Shown here: piece by piece, positions 16,120-23,192 of the stretch | Layout of the letters: the number at the start of each line of letters is the position of its first letter | Numbering within the stretch: position 1 is the first letter of the stretch | Origin: a virus | Strand: one strand, 5' to 3' | Length of the DNA stretch: 57,721 bases | Virus record (IMG/VR): IMGVR_UViG_3300033153_005042 | Coordinates: 1 to 57,721 of that record | Notes under the pieces: model-generated | Databases searched by the model: none | Seen by the model: the letters and a program-made list of their open reading frames with translations, nothing else | What the model was told of the DNA's origin: nothing | Position numbers and translations under genes: made by a program

Positions 16120-16219
16120 AATAGGTATCCTCAAATAATTTCGTTAATTTACTGTCCAATGATTTAAAATTCTCTTTAAACCACTTCCTAAATTCATCTT
16201 GATTCATATCAGTCCTCAT
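16028..16219 (-). CDS. Small basic protein
   Basis: The product is 63 aa, started at the ATG embedded in the upstream tag. NQDEFRKWFKENFKSLDSK opens a charged helix and the C-terminus is basic. The long overlap with 15907-16119 makes one of the two less certain. Both have good translation signals. Confidence 0.55.
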   Translation of the reverse strand: MRTDMNQDEFRKWFKENFKSLDSKLTKLFEDTYYVKRSELGRIQTKSHREGTTSKETRSSKDR

Positions 16220-16418
16220 AAATAGCCTCTCCTAGCTCTCCTAGCGGTTGTATATCGGACATGTGATAATACCAATCACCACTAATAGTTGCCACTAAAA
16301 CGTCAGACTTACCTATAAATTCGATAGTTCCGATCGTTCCGATTAAATACGTATTATCAAGCCCATAATTATAACCACTCACAATTATAACTCGTTGACC
16401 TTTTTTATATTTTTTCAT
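16209..16418 (-). CDS. KOW/SH3-like tag-family protein (GTVG subfamily)
   Basis: The product is 69 aa. It opens KKYKKGQRVIIVSGYNYG, then has YLIGTIGTIEFIG and the end LGELGEAIYED. It is coupled to the upstream coiled-coil gene by an ATGA overlap. Confidence 0.8.
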   Translation of the reverse strand: MKKYKKGQRVIIVSGYNYGLDNTYLIGTIGTIEFIGKSDVLVATISGDWYYHMSDIQPLGELGEAIYED

Positions 16419-16561
16419 CCTAATAACTTTTTAGACACTTTGTCTATTTTATCATTTACGTTTCTTATTAAGGAGTCAATAGTTGTTTTTTGTTTGATTA
16501 AGGATTCTTTCTCCTTCTTTAGTTCTTGCAATTCTTGTACCAGTTTTAGTGTATTACTCAT
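16415..16561 (-). CDS. Short coiled-coil protein
   Basis: The product is 48 aa, beginning at the ATG embedded in the upstream tag. The sequence (LVQELQELKKEKESLIKQK and onwards) is an unbroken heptad helix with no tag. Both ends are coupled to neighbours by overlaps, supporting a real gene despite its size. Confidence 0.65.
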   Translation of the reverse strand: MSNTLKLVQELQELKKEKESLIKQKTTIDSLIRNVNDKIDKVSKKLLG

Positions 16562-16754
16562 AGATAGCCTTTCCTAGTTCTGACAACGGAGCCATTTCAA
16601 ACTCTTTCCATACTAAAATATCACCATTAAACATCCGAACCTGCCAATCTGGATAGAAATTATCGATTATAATTCCGCCAGTACCTACATAAAAGTCATA
16701 GTATTTTGAACATCCGTTCAGTATTATTAATACTTCGTCACCTTTTAAAAACAT
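16554..16754 (-). CDS. KOW/SH3-like tag-family protein (GTVG subfamily)
   Basis: The product is 66 aa from ATG 16754 (GAGGGAATCA upstream), opening FLKGDEVLIILNGCSKYYD. It contains YVGTGGIIIDNF and ends ELGKAIYE. It lies downstream of two inverted repeats rather than a sigma-54-type site. Confidence 0.8.
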   Translation of the reverse strand: MFLKGDEVLIILNGCSKYYDFYVGTGGIIIDNFYPDWQVRMFNGDILVWKEFEMAPLSELGKAIYE

Positions 16755-16772
16755 TGATTCCCTCATAACGTA

Positions 16773-16868
16773 TTACTTGACTTAAGTAGTCAAATAGTGT
16801 ACCCTAACATTAAGTTTATAATCTGAACAACTAAGTTCTTACCTTATAGGAAGATTATAAACTTAGGG
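16773..16868. repeat. Two inverted repeats in a leader region
   Basis: TTGACT-taagt-AGTCAA lies at about 16773-16789. A 13-bp perfect inverted repeat, AAGTTTATAATCT (16812-16824) with AGATTATAAACTT (16852-16864), is flanked by CCCTAA/TTAGGG. No gene lies between 16755 and 16869. No U-run marks a terminator. An operator or RNA structure is possible. Confidence 0.6.
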
Positions 16869-16869
16869 A

Positions 16870-17181
16870 TTAAATACTAAGTACGTCTAAAAACACGGCA
16901 GCCTCTAAAGAAGACAGTTTTCTGTGAGTAGTGTCAATAATACAACACTCTTCACTCTTCCTTTTACCTAGCTTCTCAGACCATAATTGGTAGCTTGTTC
17001 CACCGCCACCTAACAGAACTAAAACTCTTTTAATTTCTAGTATGTTAGGATTTTTGACGTTGTTTAATCCTTTAGAGGAACACCTAACAATAAAATCACC
17101 TACCTCAAATGAGGGCGTATACTCGCCGCCCAACCTAATCTCGGCAATTACTTCTTTGGTTGTTTTTGGAGCTTTGATCAT
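16870..17181 (-). CDS. Hypothetical protein, tag-family related
   Basis: The product is 103 aa. FEVGDFIVRCSSKGLNNV (25-42) resembles the family opening, with YQLWSEKLG later. The end LEAAVFLDVLSI is not a clear tag. It is transcribed from a promoter located inside the upstream zinc-ribbon gene. Confidence 0.7.
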   Translation of the reverse strand: MIKAPKTTKEVIAEIRLGGEYTPSFEVGDFIVRCSSKGLNNVKNPNILEIKRVLVLLGGGGTSYQLWSEKLGKRKSEECCIIDTTHRKLSSLEAAVFLDVLSI

Positions 17182-17183
17182 TA

Positions 17184-17342
17184 TTACCCTTTCTTCAGTT
17201 TAGAGTTCTTTGTAGAACTTGGTAATACTAATGCAATACCTATACCAACTCTTTTGACTGCCCTACAGTTAATACAAACGTTGTTTAGGTATACTGATGG
17301 ATGTTTGTTGTTACAGTTATTACAAACTTCGTAAATATTCAT
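17184..17342 (-). CDS. Small zinc-ribbon protein
   Basis: The product is 52 aa from ATG 17342, with GGAG 6 nt upstream. VCNNC and VCINC (two CxxC knuckles about 15 residues apart) make a minimal zinc ribbon, followed by a basic tail (STKNSKLKKG). A sigma-54-type site for the next gene lies within this reading frame. Confidence 0.7.
   Translation of the reverse strand: MNIYEVCNNCNNKHPSVYLNNVCINCRAVKRVGIGIALVLPSSTKNSKLKKG
17232..17248 (-). promoter_or_regulatory. Sigma-54-type promoter inside a gene
   Basis: On the minus strand this reads TTGGTATAGGTATTGCA. It is embedded in the zinc-ribbon gene and lies about 50 nt before 16870-17181. Confidence 0.65.
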
Positions 17343-17350
17343 AATATCTC

Positions 17351-17632
17351 CTATAAATATATAGCATTAGCCATATCTGTTATATATTCGTCGCAAAATT
17401 GCTCAAAAGTTACTGTTGCTGGGTCGTCCTGAAGAGCCTCTGGGCTAGCGCCTGATGAGAACGTTACATCAAAATCTGACCACCCCTCACCTTTTTTATA
17501 GGCGAATAACGTCGCAGCTTCTTCATACTTAACACTAGGAGCTACTCGAAAGCCCATCAACTTCAATATAGGAAGTACTACTAAGTGTCCATCCATCGGC
17601 AGATTAGTTATAATGAATTCGTACTTACTCAC
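17351..17632 (-). CDS. Small protein with family tag
   Basis: The product is 93 aa, with an N-terminus KYEFIITNLPMDGHLVVLP unlike the KOW type. It contains FDVTFSSGASPEAL and ends DMANAIYL. The next start is beyond the stop, so the tag is not needed for initiation here. Confidence 0.75.
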   Translation of the reverse strand: MSKYEFIITNLPMDGHLVVLPILKLMGFRVAPSVKYEEAATLFAYKKGEGWSDFDVTFSSGASPEALQDDPATVTFEQFCDEYITDMANAIYL

Positions 17633-17976
17633 AAACCCTCCCCAACTTCACAGTCTATCTCTACTTTTGTACGAGCTAACCTATTCTCCAAGGCATTCCG
17701 ATCAGCCTCAGACTCATCTGCATGAGTGCTGTAGGAACCTCCAACATACATATTTACATATAGTGTCTTTTTAATCCTTGGGAGCACTTCTACTAAGTCG
17801 TCGGAGTCTACACCTTCTGGATTATCAGTATAACAAGAACCATTAGAACGCCACCTCTCTACATCCGCACCTATAGCACCATGTACTGTATATACATCAT
17901 GCTTTACGTCTACAGCGTAGATTGTTACGTCAGCTCCAGCTCTTGTCTTATACTTTTTATCCATTGAAATTTTCAT
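17629..17976 (-). CDS. Hypothetical beta-rich protein
   Basis: The product is 115 aa. It opens KISMDKKYKTRAGADVTIYA, similar to the opening of the plus-strand gene at 27044 (KYTTRDGTEVLIT), suggesting a shared small fold. It contains DVYTVHGAIGADVERW. There is no tag. It is coupled by ATGA overlaps on both sides. Confidence 0.7.
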   Translation of the reverse strand: MKISMDKKYKTRAGADVTIYAVDVKHDVYTVHGAIGADVERWRSNGSCYTDNPEGVDSDDLVEVLPRIKKTLYVNMYVGGSYSTHADESEADRNALENRLARTKVEIDCEVGEGL

Positions 17977-18188
17977 AGTCCTGTTTCTCCTATATTTAAG
18001 AAGTTACTAACTGCCTCTAGTTGTTGGTCAACAGCGATATTTAGAGCTACCACATCCGCTGGAGTAAGTAGTTTAGTGTCTAGACAGCGTATCTCAATGA
18101 AATTAAATGCTCCACTAATACCCTTATCAAACACAAGCTCCTTAGCTGCTTGTGTGGCTGTCATGGCTCTACCGTTGTACTTAATCAT
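17973..18188 (-). CDS. Small hypothetical protein
   Basis: The product is 71 aa, helical, opening KYNGRAMTATQAAKELVFD. It sits between coupled genes. No family is recognised. Confidence 0.65.
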   Translation of the reverse strand: MIKYNGRAMTATQAAKELVFDKGISGAFNFIEIRCLDTKLLTPADVVALNIAVDQQLEAVSNFLNIGETGL

Positions 18189-18366
18189 GCCCTACCTCAC
18201 TTAAGATTGTTTCCAAGCTATAGCCGCATAATTCTATAAAGATATTATCTAGCTTAACCTTGTCTAAGGAATTTTCATACATATATTTAATGTTACAATC
18301 TGCCTTTGATGAATAACTATCGTCACTAGCTATGTAATCCATCACTATTGTTCTAATACTACTCAT
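18181..18366 (-). CDS. Small acidic protein
   Basis: The product is 61 aa from ATG 18366 (GGGAGATC upstream). It has an acidic C-terminus and a LDNIFIELCGYSLETIL helix. The function is unknown. Confidence 0.6.
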   Translation of the reverse strand: MSSIRTIVMDYIASDDSYSSKADCNIKYMYENSLDKVKLDNIFIELCGYSLETILSEVGHD

Positions 18367-18367
18367 G

Positions 18368-18673
18368 TCAGTGATCTCCCAAATCAAGGTTGCCTATAAT
18401 TTGCATACACCTGCTTATTTCTTCAACAACTTCAGTGTGCGTATACTCTTTGTTTATCGCATCGTCACCAAACACTTGCTCAAACACTTGCTCTTGAAAC
18501 AGTTTGCTTTGCTTTGCCTCTCGTTTCAATTTCCTTATAGCTTTTAGTAGATCCTTACCATCATACTCCCCACCCTTATAACTGCCTCGCTTAAGGACTA
18601 GATTAAATACGCTAGTAATTAGCTCTAGTTCTGCTTGTAGTTCGTCCTCGTCATTAAATCCTATGTAACTCAT
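18368..18673 (-). CDS. Hypothetical helical protein
   Basis: The product is 101 aa, opening SYIGFNDEDELQAELELI. A charged helical middle (RKLKREAKQSKLFQEQVFEQ) resembles small phage regulators, but no motif is diagnostic. It is the second gene after the promoter at 18979-18995. Confidence 0.65.
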   Translation of the reverse strand: MSYIGFNDEDELQAELELITSVFNLVLKRGSYKGGEYDGKDLLKAIRKLKREAKQSKLFQEQVFEQVFGDDAINKEYTHTEVVEEISRCMQIIGNLDLGDH

Positions 18674-18681
18674 ATGTTCTC

Positions 18682-18951
18682 CTAAATGTAATAGTTACCC
18701 AATTCAGTTACTAAACCTTTTAACTGGTACGTCTCGTATACTAACTTAGCTCTATCGTGTATCTCTGACATAACATCCTTAGGCGGCCAGCCCTCAAACG
18801 GCTGCCAAATATTCTCTATAATTAGCTCATCTTGCTCTTCTTCCGACAACTCAAAGAAATTGTTAGGCAAATCCCCAGACAAATAGCTACCAGAAGCCTC
18901 TAACCATGCGTCAATCTCTAATTGAGTCATTCCGTATTCATTCTTGATCAT
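18682..18951 (-). CDS. Hypothetical acidic protein
   Basis: The product is 89 aa, acidic in the first half (FELSEEEQDELIIENIW), ending LVTELGNYYI, possibly a degenerate tag. It is the first gene after a sigma-54-type promoter, with a leader of about 17 nt. Confidence 0.65.
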   Translation of the reverse strand: MIKNEYGMTQLEIDAWLEASGSYLSGDLPNNFFELSEEEQDELIIENIWQPFEGWPPKDVMSEIHDRAKLVYETYQLKGLVTELGNYYI

Positions 18952-18978
18952 AATATCATCCTTTCTATTAATGTTATA

Positions 18979-18995
18979 TGCAATAGTAGTGCCAA
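18979..18995 (-). promoter_or_regulatory. Sigma-54-type promoter
   Basis: On the minus strand this reads TTGGCACTACTATTGCA, a strong -24/-12 match, 28 nt before ATG 18951. Confidence 0.8.
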
Positions 18996-18996
18996 A

Positions 18997-19209
18997 CTAC
19001 TCGTATAGAGCTGACCACAATGCACCACAAAGCGTGTAATTCTCACTAAAAGTTTCAAAATGAAACCAGTCTGTACAAGTTCCTGCCCAATGAAGGCCTT
19101 CAGGATCACTGAGTATATCAAAACTAATAATATCGTCTACTACCTTAATAACCTTAACAATATCCTTATCTACACAGTCAATGTATATATTACCTACTAT
19201 TATGTCCAT
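18997..19209 (-). CDS. Tag-family protein (DIVKV subfamily)
   Basis: The product is 70 aa from ATG 19209 (TTGGGAG upstream). It opens DIIVGNIYIDCVDKDIVKVI, then has SDPEGLHW. It ends LWSALYE, a divergent tag. Confidence 0.75.
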   Translation of the reverse strand: MDIIVGNIYIDCVDKDIVKVIKVVDDIISFDILSDPEGLHWAGTCTDWFHFETFSENYTLCGALWSALYE

Positions 19210-19465
19210 TGTTGCTCCCAACTCTTAACAAATATTCCAAAGAATCTTCCTTTAGTTTTTTTGCATTATACATATACCACCCCTTCGAACTTATAGTAAA
19301 AAGAGAATAGTCGCCACTCTTACTCCACAAACATTTGCAATGAATGTGAAATATATTATCCGCACTAGCTTCTAGTTTAAGTAGCTTATAAATTAAGTAC
19401 TCACCTTCAGCATTAACAACATATATGTCTCCTACTTTAAACACAACACCTCCAAAAGTTACCAT
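19190..19465 (-). CDS. Tag-family protein (SLEY tag, internal)
   Basis: The product is 91 aa from ATG 19465. It opens VTFGGVVFKVGDIYVVNAE. The SLEYLLRVG tag variant is followed by about 9 extra residues that overlap the next ribosome site (GTTGGGAG). The frame upstream of ATG 19465 covers the broken gene and is not credited. Confidence 0.65.
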   Translation of the reverse strand: MVTFGGVVFKVGDIYVVNAEGEYLIYKLLKLEASADNIFHIHCKCLWSKSGDYSLFTISSKGWYMYNAKKLKEDSLEYLLRVGSNNGHNSR

Positions 19466-19472
19466 GACTACC

Positions 19473-19599
19473 CTAATAGTACAAAGCTTTAGAAAGATTA
19501 CCCTCAGGAATAATAACACAATCTTTGTTCGGTATACACAACAGCATTACCTCTCATCTTAACTTTATCTCCAACTTTAATCGCTCGTTCAATCTCCAT
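19473..19599 (-). pseudogene. Frameshifted tag-family gene
   Basis: An ATG embedded in the upstream tag (VIYGD) opens EIERAIKVGDKVKMRGN, a typical family N-terminus, and stops after 32 codons. In a frame shifted by one nucleotide the sequence continues PNKDCVIIPEGNLSKALYY and a stop, a typical C-terminus and tag. Total length fits one family member plus one extra base. It is a recent decay, a sequencing error, or, less likely, programmed frameshifting. Confidence 0.7.
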
Positions 19600-19801
19600 A
19601 AATAACCTCCGCTAACTCTCCTAAAGGAGTATACCAAAGAGAGAAGTTTTGTGAAGTCATGTAAGTGTTTTTAGTGTTGTCCCAAACCGAATGAGGATCT
19701 AAAATTACCTCAAAGAAAATCTCATCACTTCTTATTTTAGCGACCTTAACAATGTCCTTATCGTCTAAGTCAGTATAAATGCCACCTACTATTATGTTCA
19801 T
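19589..19801 (-). CDS. Tag-family protein (DIVKV subfamily)
   Basis: The product is 70 aa from ATG 19801 (AGGAG upstream). It opens NIIVGGIYTDLDDKDIVKVA, has LDPHSVW and ends ELAEVIYGD. It is strongly similar to 20566-20778. Confidence 0.8.
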   Translation of the reverse strand: MNIIVGGIYTDLDDKDIVKVAKIRSDEIFFEVILDPHSVWDNTKNTYMTSQNFSLWYTPLGELAEVIYGD

Positions 19802-19809
19802 TATTACTC

Positions 19810-20022
19810 CTATAAGTACAAAGCTTCTGTTAGTTTGCCACAAATAACGTAATCACGTAGTATACACCCACCGTACCACCAACCACTATCACTACCCTTC
19901 CACAAACCATTAGGATCTTTAATTATATCAAATTCAACCTCATCATCAGTTATCTTAGTAATCTTGATAACATCTCTATCCTTAGGATCAATATAAATAC
20001 TGCCTACTATTATTATGTTCAT
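19810..20022 (-). CDS. Tag-family protein (DIVKV subfamily)
   Basis: The product is 70 aa from ATG 20022 (CGGAG upstream). It opens NIIIVGSIYIDPKDRDVIKI, has KDPNGLWKG and ends KLTEALYL. The stop is separated from the next ATG by a ribosome site rather than overlapping it. Confidence 0.8.
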   Translation of the reverse strand: MNIIIVGSIYIDPKDRDVIKITKITDDEVEFDIIKDPNGLWKGSDSGWWYGGCILRDYVICGKLTEALYL

Positions 20023-20063
20023 TATCACTCCGAATGTTATATTAGCGTATTGCTAGGTATTAA

Positions 20064-20080
20064 TGCAAGTAGTATACCAA
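20064..20080 (-). promoter_or_regulatory. Sigma-54-type promoter
   Basis: On the minus strand this reads TTGGTATACTACTTGCA. It lies about 45 nt upstream of ATG 20022. Two TATTGCTA repeats (about 20047 and 20112) flank it. Confidence 0.7.
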
Positions 20081-20128
20081 TAATAGAATTATAGTATGTT
20101 ATACTAAGGTATTGCTATAGGTAGGTTA

Positions 20129-20353
20129 TCAATCACAGTACAAAGACTCACTAAGACCGCCAGCTTTGACTAAGCCGTCCTCAAAAAACCAATACCTAAC
20201 AACCTCATCACCAGTTATCTTAGTAATCTTTATTTTAACCCCATATCCGACAGAAAAAGAAGTAGAGTCAAAGACAACTCCGTAAAGACTTTTATACTGA
20301 CCTTTAATAACGAGTACCTTATCACCTACCTTAAATTTGCAACTACTCTCCAT
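20129..20353 (-). CDS. KOW/SH3-like tag-family protein
   Basis: The product is 74 aa. It opens ESSCKFKVGDKVLVIKGQYK, then has YGVVFDSTSFSVG and the end GLSESLYCD. It is last in its run, 100 nt before the next gene, yet keeps the tag. Confidence 0.8.
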   Translation of the reverse strand: MESSCKFKVGDKVLVIKGQYKSLYGVVFDSTSFSVGYGVKIKITKITGDEVVRYWFFEDGLVKAGGLSESLYCD

Positions 20354-20573
20354 AAATAGCCTCCGATAACTCTCCTACAGGTGTTAACCACAGTCTAGAA
20401 AAGTAGAAACCACTTCCGACACGAAACGTAATATCACCTTCCTCATCAATGAATCCAATAACTTGTATCGTATTGTGTTCCAGATCCATTGCCTCAATCC
20501 ACCTACAAGTTAGAGCACCCAATTTTTTAGGTTTACGTACTAATACTCTCTGTCCCACCTTAAACTTACTCAT
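20343..20573 (-). CDS. KOW/SH3-like tag-family protein (TIQ subfamily)
   Basis: The product is 76 aa. It opens SKFKVGQRVLVRKPKKLG, then has WIEAMDLEHNTIQVI, YFSRLWLTPVG and the end ELSEAIYGE. It is the member closest to the subfamily consensus. Confidence 0.85.
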   Translation of the reverse strand: MSKFKVGQRVLVRKPKKLGALTCRWIEAMDLEHNTIQVIGFIDEEGDITFRVGSGFYFSRLWLTPVGELSEAIYGE

Positions 20574-20778
20574 AAATAGCCTCCGCTAACTCTCCTAAAG
20601 ATACGTAACTACTTAAAGCCTTAGCATCAGCCCAATGACCAAAAAGACCACCACTCCACAACATCAAATCATCTTTAAGTACTTCAAACACAATAACATC
20701 AGCCATAATACTAGTAACCTTAACAATGTCCTTATCGTCTAAGTTAGTATAAATACCGCCTACTTTAAACTTACTCAT
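20566..20778 (-). CDS. Tag-family protein (DIVKV subfamily)
   Basis: The product is 70 aa. It opens SKFKVGGIYTNLDDKDIVKV, which joins the FKVG opening of one subfamily to the IYxxLDDKDIVKV segment of another, linking the two. It ends ELAEAIYE. Confidence 0.82.
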   Translation of the reverse strand: MSKFKVGGIYTNLDDKDIVKVTSIMADVIVFEVLKDDLMLWSGGLFGHWADAKALSSYVSLGELAEAIYE

Positions 20779-20971
20779 AAATAGCCTCCGTTAAATTACC
20801 GATAGGAGCGATATAACTTCTATCCATCCAAACCCTATTATCATACTCTTCCTCTTCGTAGGGATCTAAGTCCACCAACACCAATAACCTATTAGTAGAG
20901 AATTTAATAAGCTGGGCTGTCTTACCCTTAGACAAACCCTTAACAATCAACACCTTATTACCTTTAACCAC
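20771..20971 (-). CDS. KOW/SH3-like tag-family protein, GTG start
   Basis: The product is 66 aa, starting at GTG 20971 after GGGGG. It opens VKGNKVLIVKGLSKGKTAQL and ends NLTEAIYE. It is the first gene of a run whose predicted promoter is about 145 nt upstream (21116-21132). Confidence 0.78.
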   Translation of the reverse strand: MVKGNKVLIVKGLSKGKTAQLIKFSTNRLLVLVDLDPYEEEEYDNRVWMDRSYIAPIGNLTEAIYE

Positions 20972-21115
20972 AATTAACCCCCAAATCAGACTAGCGCACC
21001 ATGATTACCTAATATAACCATAAACAACAGTAACTAAGTAACTAACATTAGTATATACACAGTAAGAAATAATAAACATAACACTACTAGACATAATAGT
21101 CTACATAGTAGTACA

Positions 21116-21132
21116 TGCAATAATAGTACCAG
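21116..21132 (-). promoter_or_regulatory. Sigma-54-type promoter
   Basis: On the minus strand this reads CTGGTACTATTATTGCA. It is separated from its first gene by an unusually long leader with no visible gene. Confidence 0.6.
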
Positions 21133-21150
21133 TATATTGAGGTAGCTGTA

Positions 21151-21299
21151 GTATTGCTAGTTTATTACTATAGTATTGCTATAGGTAAGGTATTGTGTAG
21201 ATAGACTAAGGTATTGCTGTAGGTAGTAGGGTAGTTAGTTAGTAGTAACATGGTAGTATTGCTACTTATGATATATTGTGTATTGCTATGGTATTGCTT
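21151..21299. repeat. GTATTGCT direct-repeat array
   Basis: Six copies of GTATTGCT(A/G/T) lie at 21151, 21173, 21211, 21256, 21280 and 21291, with further copies at about 20046, 20111 and 31621. They sit in the largest gene-free stretch of the minus block (20972-21559), which is very AT-rich. Iteron-like protein binding or an origin role is possible. I see no coding potential in the stretch. Confidence 0.6.
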
Positions 21300-21559
21300 T
21301 ATGATAGATAAAGTATACTTGGTTATTGATAGATAGTATTATATGGTACTAATAGTATGGTTTACCACACTACGTATTGTGTAACCTATTGTAATCATTA
21401 GATTAATTACTAGTGTATCTTATAGGACACTGTACGGATATGGACTACGGTTTCCCTCTCATGCCCTCCCTAACCCCCGAAATCGTAAAAATACACCCCT
21501 TTTCTCTCAAAAAACCACTAAACTTTACTAAAAATAACCTTTTAACTTTATTTCAGAAA

Positions 21560-21793
21560 CTATAACCACTTTGTCGGACAATGTAAGGCATATTCTAAGG
21601 AATCTTTGGTCAATACTTGATAATGATTCTCAAAATGTCTACAGGATAGAGTGTACGTTCTATCGCTCTCCTTTAGTTTGACTTTGTATTGCTTGTACCG
21701 AGTACCATCTACCTCGTCTATTATTAATCTCAAAACAACATCGCCATCACCAAGATAACAAATTATAACGTCACCAACCTTAAATAAACTCAC
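21560..21793 (-). CDS. Tag-family protein (SLEY tag)
   Basis: The product is 77 aa. It opens SLFKVGDVIICYLGDGDVVL and ends KDSLEYALHCPTKWL. No gene follows for nearly 600 nt, so the tag is retained with no start to encode. It is the last of three similar SLEY members. Confidence 0.8.
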   Translation of the reverse strand: MSLFKVGDVIICYLGDGDVVLRLIIDEVDGTRYKQYKVKLKESDRTYTLSCRHFENHYQVLTKDSLEYALHCPTKWL

Positions 21794-21804
21794 AATTCAC
21801 CCTC

Positions 21805-22038
21805 CTAAAAAAATATAGCGTATTCTAACGAGTCTTCCTTAACTACGCAGTAACATAAGTCTAAATAACTACACTCCAAAGAAAAAGGCTCGCCATTGCC
21901 TACAACCTTACAGAAATTCTTGTCCTGAACACTGTACACTCCTAATACCTTTCTCACCCTCCTACTACGGTTACTCCCGTACTTTTCCGCATTATCCAGC
22001 TTCTCTAATAAAATGTCCCCAACCTTGTATTTACTCAT
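21805..22038 (-). CDS. Tag-family protein (SLEY tag)
   Basis: The product is 77 aa. It opens SKYKVGDILLEKLDNAEKYG, with VRKVLGVYSVQ, and ends EDSLEYAIFF. AGGGGG lies before the start. It is adjacent and parallel to 21560 and 22050. Confidence 0.8.
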   Translation of the reverse strand: MSKYKVGDILLEKLDNAEKYGSNRSRRVRKVLGVYSVQDKNFCKVVGNGEPFSLECSYLDLCYCVVKEDSLEYAIFF

Positions 22039-22049
22039 TGATTCCCCCT

Positions 22050-22283
22050 CTAAGGATAAAATATAGCGTATTCTAACGAGTCTCGCTCTAATACTCGATA
22101 CCTAGTGTCGACAAACCTTTTTTCCATAGAATACCTTTTCGGCGACTCAATACAGACACCAACAGCAGTAAATTTCACAAGCAGGACATAAGAGTAATCA
22201 AAAACTGTTACTATCTCCCTAATTAACATTCCATTGTAGCCTTCCCTAATTATTAAATCACCTACGTTAAAACTAGTTTCCAT
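22050..22283 (-). CDS. Tag-family protein (SLEY tag)
   Basis: The product is 77 aa from ATG 22283, which is embedded in the end of the upstream gene. It opens ETSFNVGDLIIREGYNGML and ends RDSLEYAIFYP. Confidence 0.8.
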   Translation of the reverse strand: METSFNVGDLIIREGYNGMLIREIVTVFDYSYVLLVKFTAVGVCIESPKRYSMEKRFVDTRYRVLERDSLEYAIFYP

Positions 22284-22569
22284 ACAATGCCCCAAATAAT
22301 TCACCGTTAACCAGTTCAATAAACTCGTTGTACGTGTAAGTCTTGTTAGCGAGTACGCCTAAACTATCACTACCACCTTGAAGAGGAATTCCATGAGCGC
22401 TTACTACTACTAAACTACTCTTAGAGTAAACCTGCACCTTAAAGTTGTAAGTAATACTACTCACGTCACCTTTAGCTAGGTTGTGTTTAAATAACAGCTC
22501 CAATACTTCCATCTTACTATCGTGATTAGGTATATCCTTAATAAGCATTTCATACACAGTTCTACTCAT
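22273..22569 (-). CDS. Small protein with divergent tag
   Basis: The product is 98 aa from the embedded ATG 22569. It opens SRTVYEMLIKDIPNHDSKME. The middle is beta-rich, and it ends ELFGALYGN. The N-terminus resembles that of 30920-31186 (SKTVYVKI). Confidence 0.72.
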   Translation of the reverse strand: MSRTVYEMLIKDIPNHDSKMEVLELLFKHNLAKGDVSSITYNFKVQVYSKSSLVVVSAHGIPLQGGSDSLGVLANKTYTYNEFIELVNGELFGALYGN

Positions 22570-22828
22570 AAATAGCCCTCCCAAGCTCTCCTAAGGGTAT
22601 TAAGCATAGTTCATCTACGTAGTTAAGTTCATCTTCCTTAGTTAGTATATGATAGTCATACACAGCATCCTTCCCGTCATGATTACCTAACTTAACTATA
22701 GTGTGTATAGTATTAGGATTATTATCAGCTCTTAAGTGTGTACCGTAGTTGTGACTTATACCTACCGTGAAGTTCACCATTACTTTGTCCCCCACCTTAA
22801 ACTTATGGGGGGTAGTTCTCTTAGTCAT
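22562..22828 (-). CDS. KOW/SH3-like tag-family protein
   Basis: The product is 88 aa. It opens TKRTTPHKFKVGDKVMVNFT, then has NPNTIHTIVKLG (related to the TIQ motif) and the end ELGRAIYE. Confidence 0.8.
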   Translation of the reverse strand: MTKRTTPHKFKVGDKVMVNFTVGISHNYGTHLRADNNPNTIHTIVKLGNHDGKDAVYDYHILTKEDELNYVDELCLIPLGELGRAIYE

Positions 22829-22890
22829 ACCTGTCCTCGCTGTTACTATTACCCTATATAGGGATTCAAAATGGATGTGTTGCCGTTTCG

Positions 22891-23130
22891 TTAAACGAAT
22901 ATAGCGTACTCTAAGCTGTCTTTAGGCATTAACCTACTGTTCAGGTAGTATTCTCCCTCAATTAGAAAGTTCCAGTCGCCAAGTACTTCTAGGCCTATAT
23001 AACCTTCATAACGTAGTATAGCAACCTGCATAACCTCCTTAGAGATAGCAATCACTTTATATACTATGAAATAGCCCTCTTTATCAGGGTTGGTGTACCT
23101 ATAAACTTCTCCTACATGAGGCTCACGCAC
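22891..23130 (-). CDS. Tag-family protein (SLEY tag)
   Basis: The product is 79 aa. It opens REPHVGEVYRYTNPDKEGYF and ends KDSLEYAIFV. It is the first gene of the long minus-strand run and lies directly behind a strong sigma-54-type promoter. Confidence 0.78.
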   Translation of the reverse strand: MREPHVGEVYRYTNPDKEGYFIVYKVIAISKEVMQVAILRYEGYIGLEVLGDWNFLIEGEYYLNSRLMPKDSLEYAIFV

Positions 23131-23175
23131 TGTACTACTCCTAAAATATTAACCATAACACTCACCAAATACTAC

Positions 23176-23192
23176 TGCAAGCTCTGTGCCAA
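23176..23192 (-). promoter_or_regulatory. Sigma-54-type promoter
   Basis: On the minus strand this reads TTGGCACAGAGCTTGCA, matching -24 TGGCAC and -12 TTGCA. It lies 46 nt upstream of 22891-23130. Confidence 0.82.

Noticed and set aside
21151-21299. Possible CRISPR array
   Set aside because: The repeats are about 8 nt with irregular short spacing; there are no conserved long repeats and spacers, and no cas genes.
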